Shown here: piece after piece, positions 8,561 through 17,709 of the stretch | Position numbering within the stretch: the first letter of the stretch is position 1 | Layout: the number at the start of each line of letters is the position of its first letter | Assembly (NCBI RefSeq): GCF_006476065.1 | Contig: NZ_ML636798.1 | Location: 1,810,207-1,874,206, forward strand | Direction: 5' to 3' | Length of the DNA stretch: 64,000 nucleotides | From: Cognatiluteimonas lumbrici | Lineage (GTDB): Bacteria > Pseudomonadota > Gammaproteobacteria > Xanthomonadales > Xanthomonadaceae | The notes under the pieces: model-generated | What the model saw: only the letters and a program-made list of their open reading frames with translations | Told to the model about the DNA's origin: nothing | The model's database searches: none | Program-made: the position numbers and the translations under genes

Positions 8561-10768
8561 CGGTTGCAGGTTCGCGTAGGCCAACACCAGCCACTTGCTC
8601 CCGGCCTCGTCGAAGTTCACCTGCACGCGCGCGTGCGCGCCGTTGCCTTCGACGTCGGTGACGAAGCCGGTGCCGAACTTGGGATGGCGCACGTTCTGGC
8701 CGACGCTGATGCCGGGCGATTCGACCGGCGCGTGGCCGCGGTCGCGCCGCGGCAGCGACGAGGCCATCGGCCGTGACACGTTCACCCGCGGCCGCACCTC
8801 GTGCAGCAGCGGCGCCGGGATCTCGCGCAGGAAGCGCGAGGGGATGCCGTACATGTCGGCGCCGTGGATGCGGCGCGCCTCGGCGTAGCTCAGCACCAGC
8901 TTCTGGCGCGCGCGGGTGATGCCGACGTAGGCCAGGCGGCGCTCCTCTTCCAGCCGCCCGCTCTCTTCCAGCGAACGTCCGCTGGGGAACAGGCCTTCCT
9001 CGAGCCCGGCCAGGAACACCAGCGGGAACTCGAGTCCCTTGGCGCTGTGCAGGGTCATGAGCTGGACACCGTCCTCGCCCGCCTGGGCCTGTCCCTCGCC
9101 CGCCTCGAGCGCGGCGTAGGACAGGAACGCGACCAGCTCGCTGAGCGCCGCCGATTCCTCGTCGTCGTCCCGTTGCACGAAGCGCGAGGCGACCGAGACC
9201 AGTTCGTCGAGGTTGTCGGTGCGCGAATCCAGCGAACCCTTCGACTCCGCGGCGTAGTGCGCGCGCAGCCCGCTGCGCGCCAGCACGTGGTCGATCTTCT
9301 CCTGCAGCGGCAGTTCCGCGACCTCGGTGTCCAGCGCGTCGATCAGCGCCAGGAACGTGCCCAGCGCGTTGCGGGCGCGCGCCGCCAGCGCGTCGCCGGT
9401 GGCGCAGCGGCGCGCGGCCTCCCACAGCGACACGCCGTCCGCGCGCGCGCGCTGGCGCACCTCGGACAGGGTGCGCTCGCCGATGCCGCGGGCCGGGGTG
9501 TTGACCGCGCGCTCGAAGGCGGCGTCGTCGTCGCGGTTGGCGACCAGGCGCAGGTAGGCGAGGGTGTCCTTGATCTCGGCGCGCTCGAAGAAGCGCATGC
9601 CGCCGTACACCCGGTACGGGATCTCCTCGCCCAGCAGCGCCTCTTCGAAGGCGCGCGACTGGGCGTTGCTGCGGTACAGGATCGCGGTGTCGCCATGGGA
9701 GCCGCCGTCGCGCACCCACTGGCGGATGCGCTCGACCACGAAGCGCGCCTCGTCGATCTCGTTGTAGGCCGCGTAAAGGTCGATCGGCTCGCCTTCGCCG
9801 CTGTCGGTCCACAGCTGCTTGCCGAGGCGGTCCGGGTTGTGCGCGATCACCGCATTGGCGGCGTTGAGGATGTTGGCGCTGGAACGGTAGTTCTGCTCCA
9901 GCCGCAGCGTGGTCGCGCCGCCGCCGTTGGAAGACCCGAAGTCGGCGAGGAAGCGCTGCACGTTCTCCACCTTGGCGCCGCGCCAGCCGTAGATCGCCTG
10001 GTCGTCGTCGCCAACCACGAACACGTGGCCCTCGGCGCCGGCCAGCACGCGCACGAACGCGTACTGGATCGCGTTGGTGTCCTGGAACTCGTCCACCAGG
10101 ATCTCGCCGAAGCGGCGCCGGTAGTGCGCCAGCAGCGCGGCGTTGTCGCGCAGTAGTTCGTGCGCGCGCAGCAGCAGCTCGGCGAAGTCCACCAGCCCGG
10201 CGCGGTCGCAGCGCTCCTGGTAGAGCGCGTAGGCCTTTTGCATCGCTTCCAGCCAGGCGTCGCCGGCGGCCGGCTGCAGGTGCTGCGGGCGCCGGCCCTC
10301 GTCCTTCTGGCTGTTGATCCACCACGCGATCTGGCGCGGCGGGAAGCGCGCCTCGTCGAGCTCGAGCTGCTGCACCACGCGCTGGACCAGGCGCAGCTGG
10401 TCGTCCGAATCGAGCACCTGGAAGCCTTCCGGCAGCTTCGCTTCCTGCCAGTGCAGGCGCAGCAGGCGATGGCAGAGGCCGTGGAAGGTGCCGATCCACA
10501 TGCCGCGCGCGCCCGGCCCGGGGCCGTCGCGCTGCAGCAGCTGCTCGGCGCGGCCGCGCATCTCGGCGGCGGCCTTGTTGGTGAAGGTGACCGCGAGGAT
10601 CCCGTGCACCGGGACCCCGTGCACCTCGTGCAGCCAGGCGATGCGGTGGGTGAGCACGCGGGTCTTGCCCGAGCCCGCGCCGGCCAGCACCAGGTAGTGC
10701 CCGGCAGGCGCGGTCACGGCCTCGCGCTGGGCCGGGTTCAGCCCGTCGAGCAGGTGGGAGACATCCAT
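8555..10768 (-). CDS. uvrD: DNA helicase II
   Basis: 737 aa SF1 helicase. Walker A AGAGSGKT near residue 30, the TFTNKAAAEM block, VDEFQDTN (Walker B), GDDDQAIYGWRGA, LEQNYRS, LMTLHSAKGLEF and YVGITRAR follow in order. The C-terminus ends with the short Tudor-like segment (VRHPKFGTGFVTDVEGNGAHARVQVNF) that binds RNA polymerase in UvrD/PcrA. It unwinds DNA 3'-5' in excision and mismatch repair. Convergent with chaB; the start is 46 bases downstream of the yqhA-like stop. Confidence 0.96.
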   Translation of the reverse strand: MDVSHLLDGLNPAQREAVTAPAGHYLVLAGAGSGKTRVLTHRIAWLHEVHGVPVHGILAVTFTNKAAAEMRGRAEQLLQRDGPGPGARGMWIGTFHGLCHRLLRLHWQEAKLPEGFQVLDSDDQLRLVQRVVQQLELDEARFPPRQIAWWINSQKDEGRRPQHLQPAAGDAWLEAMQKAYALYQERCDRAGLVDFAELLLRAHELLRDNAALLAHYRRRFGEILVDEFQDTNAIQYAFVRVLAGAEGHVFVVGDDDQAIYGWRGAKVENVQRFLADFGSSNGGGATTLRLEQNYRSSANILNAANAVIAHNPDRLGKQLWTDSGEGEPIDLYAAYNEIDEARFVVERIRQWVRDGGSHGDTAILYRSNAQSRAFEEALLGEEIPYRVYGGMRFFERAEIKDTLAYLRLVANRDDDAAFERAVNTPARGIGERTLSEVRQRARADGVSLWEAARRCATGDALAARARNALGTFLALIDALDTEVAELPLQEKIDHVLARSGLRAHYAAESKGSLDSRTDNLDELVSVASRFVQRDDDEESAALSELVAFLSYAALEAGEGQAQAGEDGVQLMTLHSAKGLEFPLVFLAGLEEGLFPSGRSLEESGRLEEERRLAYVGITRARQKLVLSYAEARRIHGADMYGIPSRFLREIPAPLLHEVRPRVNVSRPMASSLPRRDRGHAPVESPGISVGQNVRHPKFGTGFVTDVEGNGAHARVQVNFDEAGSKWLVLAYANLQPL

Positions 10769-10786
10769 CGCGCCATTCTAGCGGCG

Positions 10787-10820
10787 CGGGTTCTTCCTCA
10801 GGCCGGGTTCTTCCTCAGGC
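10787..10820. repeat. Perfect 17-bp tandem duplication at the end of the yqhA-like gene
   Basis: CGGGTTCTTCCTCAGGC occurs twice back to back (10787-10803 and 10804-10820). The second copy contains the stop codon of the yqhA-like gene, so the first copy is a duplicated tail lying in the 46-base gap before uvrD. Confidence 0.9.
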
Positions 10821-11414
10821 GTGCTGCTCGCGCCGGCTGGTGGTCGCGTGCATCACCTTGTCGGTGTAGGCGATGCCGACCGCGGACAGGATGAACACGC
10901 AGTGGATGATCGTCTGCCACAGCACGCCGGCCTCGCTGAAGCGGGTGCACGCCGTGCCGGCGGGCACAGAGGCGCACACCGGCAGCCCCAGGGTGCCGGC
11001 CTCGATGAAGGTCTTCAGCAGGTGGATCGAGGAGATGCCGATGATCGCCATCGCCAGCTTGACCTTCAGCACCGAGGCGTTGACGTGGCTGAGCCACTCC
11101 GGCTGGTCCGGATGCCCCTGCAGGTTCAGGCGCGAGACGAAGGTCTCGTAGCCGCCGACGATCACCATCACCAGCAGGTTGGAGATCATCACCACGTCGA
11201 TCAGCCCGAGCACGATCAGCATGATGTCCTGCTCGCTCAGGGTCACCGCCTCGTGGATCAGGTGCCACAGTTCCTTGGCGAACAGGAACACGTACACGGC
11301 CTGGGCCAGGATCAGGCCGAGGTACAGCGGCAGCTGCAGCCAGCGCGAGGAGAAGATCAGGGCGGACAGCGGGCTCAGGGGGCGCGGGGCGACCGCGGGG
11401 CGGGCTTCGGACAT
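10815..11414 (-). CDS. YqhA/UPF0114 family inner-membrane protein
   Basis: 199 aa from the ATG at 11414 (MSEARP); a longer in-frame start at 11489 exists but would add a non-conserved tail. Membrane segments at about residues 28-48, 65-87, 115-135 and 165-185. The segments GLIDVVMISNLLVMVIVGGYETFVS and KVKLAMAIIGISSIHLLK are typical of the family, though split here by ordinary loops. Function is not established. An insert with two Cys (LPVCASVPAGTACTRF) before the last helix makes it somewhat longer than E. coli YqhA. Confidence 0.85.
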   Translation of the reverse strand: MSEARPAVAPRPLSPLSALIFSSRWLQLPLYLGLILAQAVYVFLFAKELWHLIHEAVTLSEQDIMLIVLGLIDVVMISNLLVMVIVGGYETFVSRLNLQGHPDQPEWLSHVNASVLKVKLAMAIIGISSIHLLKTFIEAGTLGLPVCASVPAGTACTRFSEAGVLWQTIIHCVFILSAVGIAYTDKVMHATTSRREQHA

Positions 11415-11506
11415 GGTGGCGTTTTTCGGGCGGAAAGCGCGCAAGGGTAAACGCCCGCCCGTGTCCCGCGCTAGGCTGGTGGGCCCCACACCGCGAGGAG
11501 CCCGCC

Positions 11507-12217
11507 ATGATCGAGCTGTACTACTGGCCCACCCCCAACGGCCACAAGGTCACGCTGCTGCTGGAGGAACTGGCCGAGGCCGGCGCGCCGCTGGAATACC
11601 GGATTGTGCCGGTGGACATCGGCAAGGGGGCGCAGTTCGAGCCGGCGTTCCTGCGGATCTCCCCGAACAACAAGATGCCGGCGATCGTCGATCACGCCCC
11701 CGAGGGTGGCGGCGAGCCGCTCAGCGTGTTCGAGTCCGGCGCGATCCTCGAATACCTGGCCGACAAGACCGGGCACTTCCTGCCGCGCGACCTGCGCGGC
11801 CGCTGGGAGACGCTGCAGTGGCTGTACTGGCAGGTCGGCGGGCTCGGCCCGATGACCGGGCAGCACGGGCACTTCAACGTCTACGCGCCGGAGAAGGTGC
11901 CCTACGCGATCGAGCGCTACGGCCGCGAGGCCGAACGCCTGCTCGGGGTGCTCGACAAGCGCCTGGCCGGCCGCGCCTTCATCGCCGGCGACGAGTACAC
12001 GATCGCCGACATGGCCGCCTACCCGTGGATCAACCCCTACGACAAGGCGCCGCTGGACCTGCAGCCGTTCCCCGAACTGCGCCGCTGGCACGCCGCCATC
12101 GCCGAGCGCCCCGCCACCAGGCGCGCCTACGCCCTGTCCAAAACCGTCAACCCCAACGCCGGCCAACCCATGACCGACGACGAAAAGAAGATCCTCTTCA
12201 ACCAGCGCGCTCGGTGA
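11507..12217 (+). CDS. Glutathione S-transferase of the Nu/YfcG type
   Basis: 236 aa. Thioredoxin-fold N-terminal domain (YYWPTPNGHKVTLLLEEL, then ISPNNKMPAIVD and FESGAILEYLA binding glutathione), followed by an all-helical C-terminal domain (DEYTIADMAAYPWI). The TPNGHK segment and NKMPAI are characteristic of YfcG/YghU, which act as disulfide-bond reductases with glutathione. GAGGAG precedes the ATG by seven bases and a TAGGCT -10 lies ~35 bases up. The gene ends just before a long hairpin terminator. Confidence 0.9.
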   Translation: MIELYYWPTPNGHKVTLLLEELAEAGAPLEYRIVPVDIGKGAQFEPAFLRISPNNKMPAIVDHAPEGGGEPLSVFESGAILEYLADKTGHFLPRDLRGRWETLQWLYWQVGGLGPMTGQHGHFNVYAPEKVPYAIERYGREAERLLGVLDKRLAGRAFIAGDEYTIADMAAYPWINPYDKAPLDLQPFPELRRWHAAIAERPATRRAYALSKTVNPNAGQPMTDDEKKILFNQRAR

Positions 12218-12229
12218 CACATTCTTTTG

Positions 12230-12330
12230 GCCACAGATTCCACAGATTGAAAAGGATCTAAAAACATTGGGCCCGCGCGAGTTGACGCTCGCGCGGGCCC
12301 AATCCTTTTTTAATCTGTGGAATCTGTGGC
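12230..12330. terminator. 101-nt nested hairpin, bidirectional terminator between convergent genes
   Basis: Outer arms of 19 bp are perfect inverted copies (12230-12248 and 12312-12330; each contains CCACAGATT twice or its complement). The inner stem of 16 bp is also perfect (12266-12281 and 12288-12303) with a six-base loop. A six-T run follows the inner stem on the plus strand and five T on the minus strand, so it can end transcription of both flanking genes. The direct repeats within the arms hint at a mobile repeat origin. Confidence 0.85.
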
Positions 12331-12342
12331 TAGAAGCTTCTG

Positions 12343-14667
12343 TCAGTTCGCCGGCGGTTGCATCCGGTACTCGGCCGGCGGGGTGTTGCCGGCGAGGTGC
12401 TGGACGAAGTAGTCCCAGCGGCGGCGCATGATGTACGGGGTGTCCTTGCCGTAGCCGTGGCGGGCGTTGGGCAGCATGATCAGGTCGAAGTCCTTGTTCG
12501 CCTCGATCAGCGCCTTGACCACCAGCAGCGTGCTCGACGGGGGCACGTTGTCGTCCAGAGTGCCGTGGGTCAGCATCAGCTTGCCCTTGAGGTTCTTCGC
12601 GTAGCGCCAGTTGGCCTGGGTGTCGTAGTTGGTGCTGCCGTCCTCGTTGGTGACCAGCAGGCCCTGCCACTTCTCGGCCCAGTCGTCCTCGTAGTTGCGG
12701 TTGTCGTGGTTGCCGCTCTCCGACCAGCCGACCTTGAAGAAGTCCGGGTAGTGGAACATCGCGCCCGCGGTGGCGTTGCCGCCGCCGGAGTGGCCCCAGA
12801 TGCCGACCCGGTCGATGTCGATCCACGGATGGCGCGCGGCCAGCTGCTTCAGCGCGGTGACCTGGTCGGGCAGGGTGTTGTCGGCAATGTCGCCGGCGTA
12901 GGCGTCGTGGAAGGCCTTGCTGCGCCACGGCTGGCTGCCCATGCCGTCGATCGCGACCACGATGAAGCCCAGTTCGGCGAGCGCCTGGTGGTCGCCCTGC
13001 GCCGGCGAGAAGCCGTAGCCGCGCACCGAGCCGGCCTGCGGGCCCGGGTACACGTAGTCCACGATCGGGTAGCGCTTCGACGGGTCGAAGTCGGTGGGCT
13101 TGAACATCATCCCGTAGAGGTCGGTGGTGCCGTCGCGGCCCTTGACCGTGAACTCCTCGGGCGGCACCCAGCCGGTGGCCAGCAGGCGCGAAATGTCGGT
13201 CTCGGCGACGGTGGCGACGGTGCTGCCGTCGTTGCCGCGGCGCAGGACGGTGACCGGCGGCACCGAGGACGTCGAGTACGCATCGACGAAGTAGGTGCCG
13301 TCCGGGGACATGGTGATCGCGTGGTCGGCCGCCTCGGGAGTCAGCAACTGCGGCTCGCCGCCGTCCAGCGAGACCTTGAACAGCTGCCGGTAGTACGGGT
13401 GCAGTCCCGGGGTGCGGGCCACGCCCTCGAACCAGACGGTGCGGCTGTCGGCGTCCACGTGCACGACCTTGGTGACGTTGCCGTCGCCCGTGGTCACCGC
13501 GTGCTTCAGCTTGCCGCTGGTGGCGTCGTACAGGTAGAGGTTGCCCCAGCCGTTGCGCTGGCTCCACCACAGGATCTCGTCGCTGCCGGGCAGGTAGCGC
13601 CAGTTGATCGCGTTGATGCCGCTCTCGAACCAGGTCGGCACGTGCTCGTGCATCACCTCGCGGACCTGGCCAGTCGAGACGTCGGCGATCCGCAGCCAGA
13701 CGTCCTTGTGGTCGCGCGAGCTGGACGCGAACGCGAGGGTCCTGCCGTCCGGCGCCCACTGCACGTCCTCCCAGCCGCCGAAGCAGCTGACGTCGTCGCA
13801 CTGGGTGGAGCGGTGCTGGTCCGGCGGCATCTGCAGCCGCACCATGGAGCGGGTCGGGACGTCGATCACCACGCGCTCGATCATGGTGACGTGCTCGTCG
13901 CCGACCAGCGGGTACTTCCAGCGCTCGACCTCGGGATGCCCGACCACGGTCTTCACCAGCACCATCTCGCCGGTCCGGCGCTGGTCCTGCTGGAAGGTCG
14001 CGATCTTCGATGAGTCGGGCGACCACACCAGGATCGCGCGGTCGCTGTGGGTCCAGCCGGCGTTGTCGGTGGCGTAGCCGTAGTCGGTGCTGCCGTCGGT
14101 GGTGAGCTGGGTCTCCTCGCCGGTGGCGATGTCGCGCACCCACAGGTTCCAGTCGCGGATGAAGGCCTCGGAGCGGCCGTCGGGGGAGCGCACGCCCGGC
14201 TCCTCGCCGCCCTTGCGCGCGACCTCGGTACAGCCGCCGGCGTCGGCGTCGCACAGGTAGCGGGTGCCGCGGAGGTCGATCTCGAAGCCGCCGTCGTCGC
14301 GGATGCTGAACCCGGTGACCGGCAGCTTGTCGGCCTTCACCGGCTTGCCGGTGGCCCTGGCCAGCGCCGCGGCCAGGCGGTCGCGGTCGAACGCGAAGCC
14401 GGCCTGGCCGGTGCTGGCGTCCATCACCCGGAAGCTGTCGCCACCGGCGTCGTGGTCGCGGTACCAGAAGCGGTCGTCGCCGAGCCAGGTGACGCGGGTG
14501 ACCATGTGGTCCACCAGCGGCGTGGTGTTGTAGCCGACGAAGCGCTCGGCGCGGGCGTAGTCGGCGTCGGTGAGGACCTTGCCCTGCGCGGCCGCCGACG
14601 CCGGCAGCAGGGTGGCGGCGGCGAGCAGGGCGCCCGCCAGCATCGTCTTGGTGTGGTGCATTTGCAT
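12343..14667 (-). CDS. Secreted S9 peptidase, dipeptidyl-peptidase IV type
   Basis: 774 aa with a signal peptide (LLAAATLLPASAAAQ). The DPPIV N-terminal propeller covers about residues 90-480 (ILVWSPDSSKIATFQQDQR, NLYLYDATSG, then the Ser-rich blade turns) and the hydrolase domain residues 510-770: nucleophile in WGHSGGG, acid in GTLDDNVP, His in NARHGYGKD. The enzyme should remove N-terminal Xaa-Pro dipeptides in the periplasm or outside. ATG codons at 14667 and 14661 are both possible starts; the first follows a GGGGA. Xanthomonads commonly carry several such peptidases; this window has two. Confidence 0.93.
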   Translation of the reverse strand: MQMHHTKTMLAGALLAAATLLPASAAAQGKVLTDADYARAERFVGYNTTPLVDHMVTRVTWLGDDRFWYRDHDAGGDSFRVMDASTGQAGFAFDRDRLAAALARATGKPVKADKLPVTGFSIRDDGGFEIDLRGTRYLCDADAGGCTEVARKGGEEPGVRSPDGRSEAFIRDWNLWVRDIATGEETQLTTDGSTDYGYATDNAGWTHSDRAILVWSPDSSKIATFQQDQRRTGEMVLVKTVVGHPEVERWKYPLVGDEHVTMIERVVIDVPTRSMVRLQMPPDQHRSTQCDDVSCFGGWEDVQWAPDGRTLAFASSSRDHKDVWLRIADVSTGQVREVMHEHVPTWFESGINAINWRYLPGSDEILWWSQRNGWGNLYLYDATSGKLKHAVTTGDGNVTKVVHVDADSRTVWFEGVARTPGLHPYYRQLFKVSLDGGEPQLLTPEAADHAITMSPDGTYFVDAYSTSSVPPVTVLRRGNDGSTVATVAETDISRLLATGWVPPEEFTVKGRDGTTDLYGMMFKPTDFDPSKRYPIVDYVYPGPQAGSVRGYGFSPAQGDHQALAELGFIVVAIDGMGSQPWRSKAFHDAYAGDIADNTLPDQVTALKQLAARHPWIDIDRVGIWGHSGGGNATAGAMFHYPDFFKVGWSESGNHDNRNYEDDWAEKWQGLLVTNEDGSTNYDTQANWRYAKNLKGKLMLTHGTLDDNVPPSSTLLVVKALIEANKDFDLIMLPNARHGYGKDTPYIMRRRWDYFVQHLAGNTPPAEYRMQPPAN

Positions 14668-14778
14668 GTTCCCCGCGACGCGGGCCGGGCATCGCCTGCG
14701 CCGATGCTAACCCGGGGTGCGGGGCGCCGACCGTGCTATTGGTTGCCCCTTCACGCCGGCGCCCACCGGGGCGCTGGC

Positions 14779-14784
14779 TATACT
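14779..14784 (+). promoter_or_regulatory. Candidate -10 box of the KS/CLF/GT/halogenase operon
   Basis: TATACT lies about 28 bases before the GTG start of the ketosynthase gene. No convincing -35 is seen at 16-18 bases, so an activator or extended element may be needed. Confidence 0.45.
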
Positions 14785-14812
14785 CGCGGCAATCGAGCCC
14801 CCGGAGTCCTGC

Positions 14813-16021
14813 GTGCCGCCAACGTCGACGACGCATCCGATGCCGCCGCTGGCGATCCGCGCCCACACTGCCACCACCGCGCTCGGTCACGGGCGCGCTG
14901 CGCAGCTGTCGGCGTTGCGGGCGCGGCGCGGGGGGCTGCGCCGCAACGATTTCGGCGACGCCGCGCTGGCGACCTGGATCGGGCGCGTGGACGGCGTCGA
15001 GGACGCCCCGCTGCCGCCGTCGCTGGCGCAGTGGGAGTGCCGCAACAACCGCCTGGCCTGGCTGGCGCTGCAACAGGACGGCCTGCCCGCGGCGATCGAC
15101 GCGGCGCGCGAGCGCCATGGCGCCACCCGGGTCGCGATCGTGCTCGGCACTTCGACCTCGAGCATCGGCGCCACCGAGGAGGCCTACGCGCGCGCTGGAG
15201 GCGGCGCCTTCCCGCCCGATCTGCAGCGGCCGCAGGTGCACACCCCGCATTCACTGGGAGGCTTCGTGCAGGCGGCGACCGGGCTGCGCGGCCCCTGCGT
15301 GACCGTGGCGACCGCGTGCTCGTCGAGCGCCAAGGTGTTCGCCCAGGCGGCCCGGCTGATCAATGCCGGCGTGGTGGATGCGGCGCTGGTCGGCGGCGTG
15401 GACACCCTGTGCGGCAGCGTGCTCTACGGCTTCAACTCGCTCGGGCTGGTCTCGGCGCAGCCGTGCCGGCCGTTCGACGCCGCGCGCGACGGGCTGTCGC
15501 TCGGCGAGGCCGCCGGCTTCGCGCTGCTCGAGCGCGCCGCGCCGGGCGAGCGCGCGCCGACCCTGCGCGGCTACGGCGAATCCAGCGACGCGCACCACAT
15601 GTCCACCCCGCATCCGCAGGGGCTGGGCGCCGAACTGGCGATGCGCCAGGCGCTGGCGCGCGCCGGCGTGAAGCCGGGTTCGGTCGGCTACCTCAACCTG
15701 CATGGCACCGCCACGCCGGCCAACGACGCGGTCGAGGCCGCGGCGGTCGCGGCGGTGTTCCCGCGCACGCTGCACGCCAGCTCGACCAAGGGCTGGACCG
15801 GGCACACCCTGGGCGCGGCCGGCATCGTCGAGTCGGTGTTCGCGCTGCTCGCGCTGGAGCACGGGCTGCTGCCGGGCACGCTCAACAGCAGCACCGCCGA
15901 CCCGGGCTGCGGCCCGCAGGTGCGCTTCGACAACGATGCGCGGCCGGTGCGCTACGCGATGAACAATTCCTTCGGCTTCGGCGGCAACAACTGCTCGTTG
16001 CTGTTCGCGGTGGCGGCATGA
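14813..16021 (+). CDS. Beta-ketoacyl-ACP synthase, aryl polyene/xanthomonadin type
   Basis: 402 aa from a GTG preceded by GGAG at seven bases; an in-frame ATG at 14840 is the alternative. It is a FabB/F-type thiolase-fold enzyme with active-site Cys in TACSSS (about residue 169), His in NLHGTATPAND and His in GHTLGAAG, so it should be catalytic. It condenses malonyl-ACP units onto a growing acyl chain. It is the first of four same-strand overlapping genes with a chain length factor, a GT2 and a halogenase-like flavoprotein, the set found in xanthomonadin-like aryl polyene loci. Dehydratase, ligase and ACP genes are not in the window. Confidence 0.88.
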   Translation: MPPTSTTHPMPPLAIRAHTATTALGHGRAAQLSALRARRGGLRRNDFGDAALATWIGRVDGVEDAPLPPSLAQWECRNNRLAWLALQQDGLPAAIDAARERHGATRVAIVLGTSTSSIGATEEAYARAGGGAFPPDLQRPQVHTPHSLGGFVQAATGLRGPCVTVATACSSSAKVFAQAARLINAGVVDAALVGGVDTLCGSVLYGFNSLGLVSAQPCRPFDAARDGLSLGEAAGFALLERAAPGERAPTLRGYGESSDAHHMSTPHPQGLGAELAMRQALARAGVKPGSVGYLNLHGTATPANDAVEAAAVAAVFPRTLHASSTKGWTGHTLGAAGIVESVFALLALEHGLLPGTLNSSTADPGCGPQVRFDNDARPVRYAMNNSFGFGGNNCSLLFAVAA

Positions 16022-16854
16022 ACCGGATGGAGGCGATCGCCGCCATGCAACGCGAATGGCGCGAACGCGGACCCGGGCTGGTCGCGGGCATCGCCGGCAT
16101 CGGCTTCTGGGCCGATGGCCTGACGTCCTGGCAGGCCGCCCGGCGCTTCGTCGGCGAGGGCGCGTTGGAGGACGACGCGCCGAAGCGGCCGTCGCCGCGC
16201 CTGCTGCCGCCGAACGAGCGCCGGCGCGCGCCGGATTCGGTGGCGGTGGCGCTGGAGGTGGCGCTCGCGGCGTGCGAGGCCGCCGGGCGCGATCCGGCGC
16301 AGCTGGCTTCCGTGTTCGCCTCGACCCACGGCGACCTCGGCATCACCGACTACATCTGCAGCACGCTCGCCAGCGATGCCGCGGCGATGTCGCCCACGCG
16401 CTTCCACAATTCGGTGCACAACGCGGCCGCCGGCTACTGGACCATCGGCGCCGGCTGCCACGCCCCGGCCACCGCGATCAGCAGCCATGACGCCAGCTTC
16501 GCGCAGGGGCTGCTGGAATCGCTGGTGCAGCTCGCCAGCGGCGAGGATGCCGTGCTGTTGGCCGCATACGACAGTCCCTCTGCGGGTCCGCTGGCGCTGG
16601 TCTCGCGCAGCGAAGGCCTGCTCGGCGCCGCGCTGGTGCTGGTGGCGGAGCCCGGCCCGGGGATGCCGCGCTTGCGCGCGACCCTGGTCGAAGGCGCCGC
16701 GCCGTCGCCGGAGGGTCCGCTGGCGGAGCGCCTGCGCGGCAACGCGATGGCACCGATGCTGCCCTTGTTCCAGGCGCTCGCCCGCGGCGACGACCTGGTG
16801 TCCCTGCACGCAGGCCCGTCGCAATCGTTGCGGGTGGAGATTGCCCATGGATGA
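16018..16854 (+). CDS. Ketosynthase-like chain length factor (inactive partner)
   Basis: 278 aa, starting in an ATGA overlap with the ketosynthase stop. It aligns with the N-terminal thiolase half only: HNSVHNAAAGYW corresponds to the ketosynthase dimer region and ATAISS occupies the place of the catalytic ATACSS, so the nucleophile Cys is replaced by Ile. The length and this change match the ketoacyl-synt_2 chain length factors (ApeC-like) that pair with an active KS in aryl polyene synthesis and set the product length. A second Met at 16027 is a possible start. Confidence 0.85.
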   Translation: MNRMEAIAAMQREWRERGPGLVAGIAGIGFWADGLTSWQAARRFVGEGALEDDAPKRPSPRLLPPNERRRAPDSVAVALEVALAACEAAGRDPAQLASVFASTHGDLGITDYICSTLASDAAAMSPTRFHNSVHNAAAGYWTIGAGCHAPATAISSHDASFAQGLLESLVQLASGEDAVLLAAYDSPSAGPLALVSRSEGLLGAALVLVAEPGPGMPRLRATLVEGAAPSPEGPLAERLRGNAMAPMLPLFQALARGDDLVSLHAGPSQSLRVEIAHG

Positions 16855-17704
16855 CCCACGCCACCACGAATCGCGCCAGCTCGAACCGCGCCGGCTCGAG
16901 CCGACCGAGATCGCCGTGGTGATCCCGGCCCTCAACGAAGCGCTGCGCATCCGCGGCGTGGTCGAGGGCGCGCTCGCGCAATGCACCCGGGTGATCGTGG
17001 TCGACGACGGCTCCGAGGACGACACCGTCGCCCAGCTCGCGGACCTGCCGATCACGCTGCTGCGGCATCCTCGGCGCATGGGCAAGGGCGCGTCGCTGCG
17101 CGACGGCTTCCGCGAGGCGCTGCGCCAGGGCGCGCGCGCGGTGCTGACCATGGACGGCGACGGCCAGCACCAGGCCAGCGACATCCCGCGCATGATCGAA
17201 GCGGCCAACCGCCACCCGGGCCACATCGTGATCGGCGCGCGCCTGCGCAAGCGTTCGCAGCAGCCGATCCACCGCCGCCTGGCCAACGAGTTCGGCGACT
17301 GGGGCATCGCCTGGGGCACCGGCTACCAGGTCGCCGACAGCCAGAGCGGGCAGCGCCTCTACCCGGCACGCGTGGCCGCGCTCGACGACGTGCCCGGCGA
17401 GGACTTCGTGTTCGAGGCGCAGATCCTGATCTCGGCGGCGCGGCTGCTGGACACGCGCTGCGTCTCGGTGCCGATCGAGTCGCGCTACAAGTGCGTGCAC
17501 TCGGACGAGGAGTTCCGCGCCAGCCATTTCCGCCCGCTGCGCGACCTGTGGCGGATCACCAGCCACATCGTGCTGCAGGTGCTGCGCCATGGCCGCCTGG
17601 TCGCGGTCTACCGCAGCATCCGCGCCAATCCGCCGCTGGTGCATGACCCGAGCGGAGAGTTCGCCGTTCCCTGCGGGGGCGCGCGCATGCAGCGCGCGGG
17701 CTGA
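16847..17704 (+). CDS. Family 2 glycosyltransferase of the pigment cluster
   Basis: 285 aa; its ATG overlaps the chain length factor stop by 8 bases. GT-A fold motifs: VVIPALNEALRI, VVDDGSEDDT and TMDGDGQHQ with the metal-binding DGDG; a GARLRKRSQQPIHRR loop and a VFEAQILI region follow. Similar GT2 genes sit in xanthomonadin/aryl polyene loci, where they are thought to help attach the polyene to its lipid or glycerol-type head group. No clear membrane anchor is visible, so it probably acts at the cytoplasmic face of the inner membrane. Confidence 0.85.
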   Translation: MDDPRHHESRQLEPRRLEPTEIAVVIPALNEALRIRGVVEGALAQCTRVIVVDDGSEDDTVAQLADLPITLLRHPRRMGKGASLRDGFREALRQGARAVLTMDGDGQHQASDIPRMIEAANRHPGHIVIGARLRKRSQQPIHRRLANEFGDWGIAWGTGYQVADSQSGQRLYPARVAALDDVPGEDFVFEAQILISAARLLDTRCVSVPIESRYKCVHSDEEFRASHFRPLRDLWRITSHIVLQVLRHGRLVAVYRSIRANPPLVHDPSGEFAVPCGGARMQRAG

Positions 17705-17709
17705 ACCCC

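Noticed and set aside
11471-15250. 1259-codon open frame on the minus strand
   Set aside because: Overlaps the GST, DPP-IV-type peptidase and ketosynthase genes in another frame; Arg/Ala/Gly-rich translation with no family motifs is typical of a high-G+C shadow frame.
14047-16017. Long N-terminal extension of the chain length factor frame
   Set aside because: The part before 16018 is antisense to the peptidase and out of frame with the ketosynthase; the family alignment begins at the ATGA overlap.
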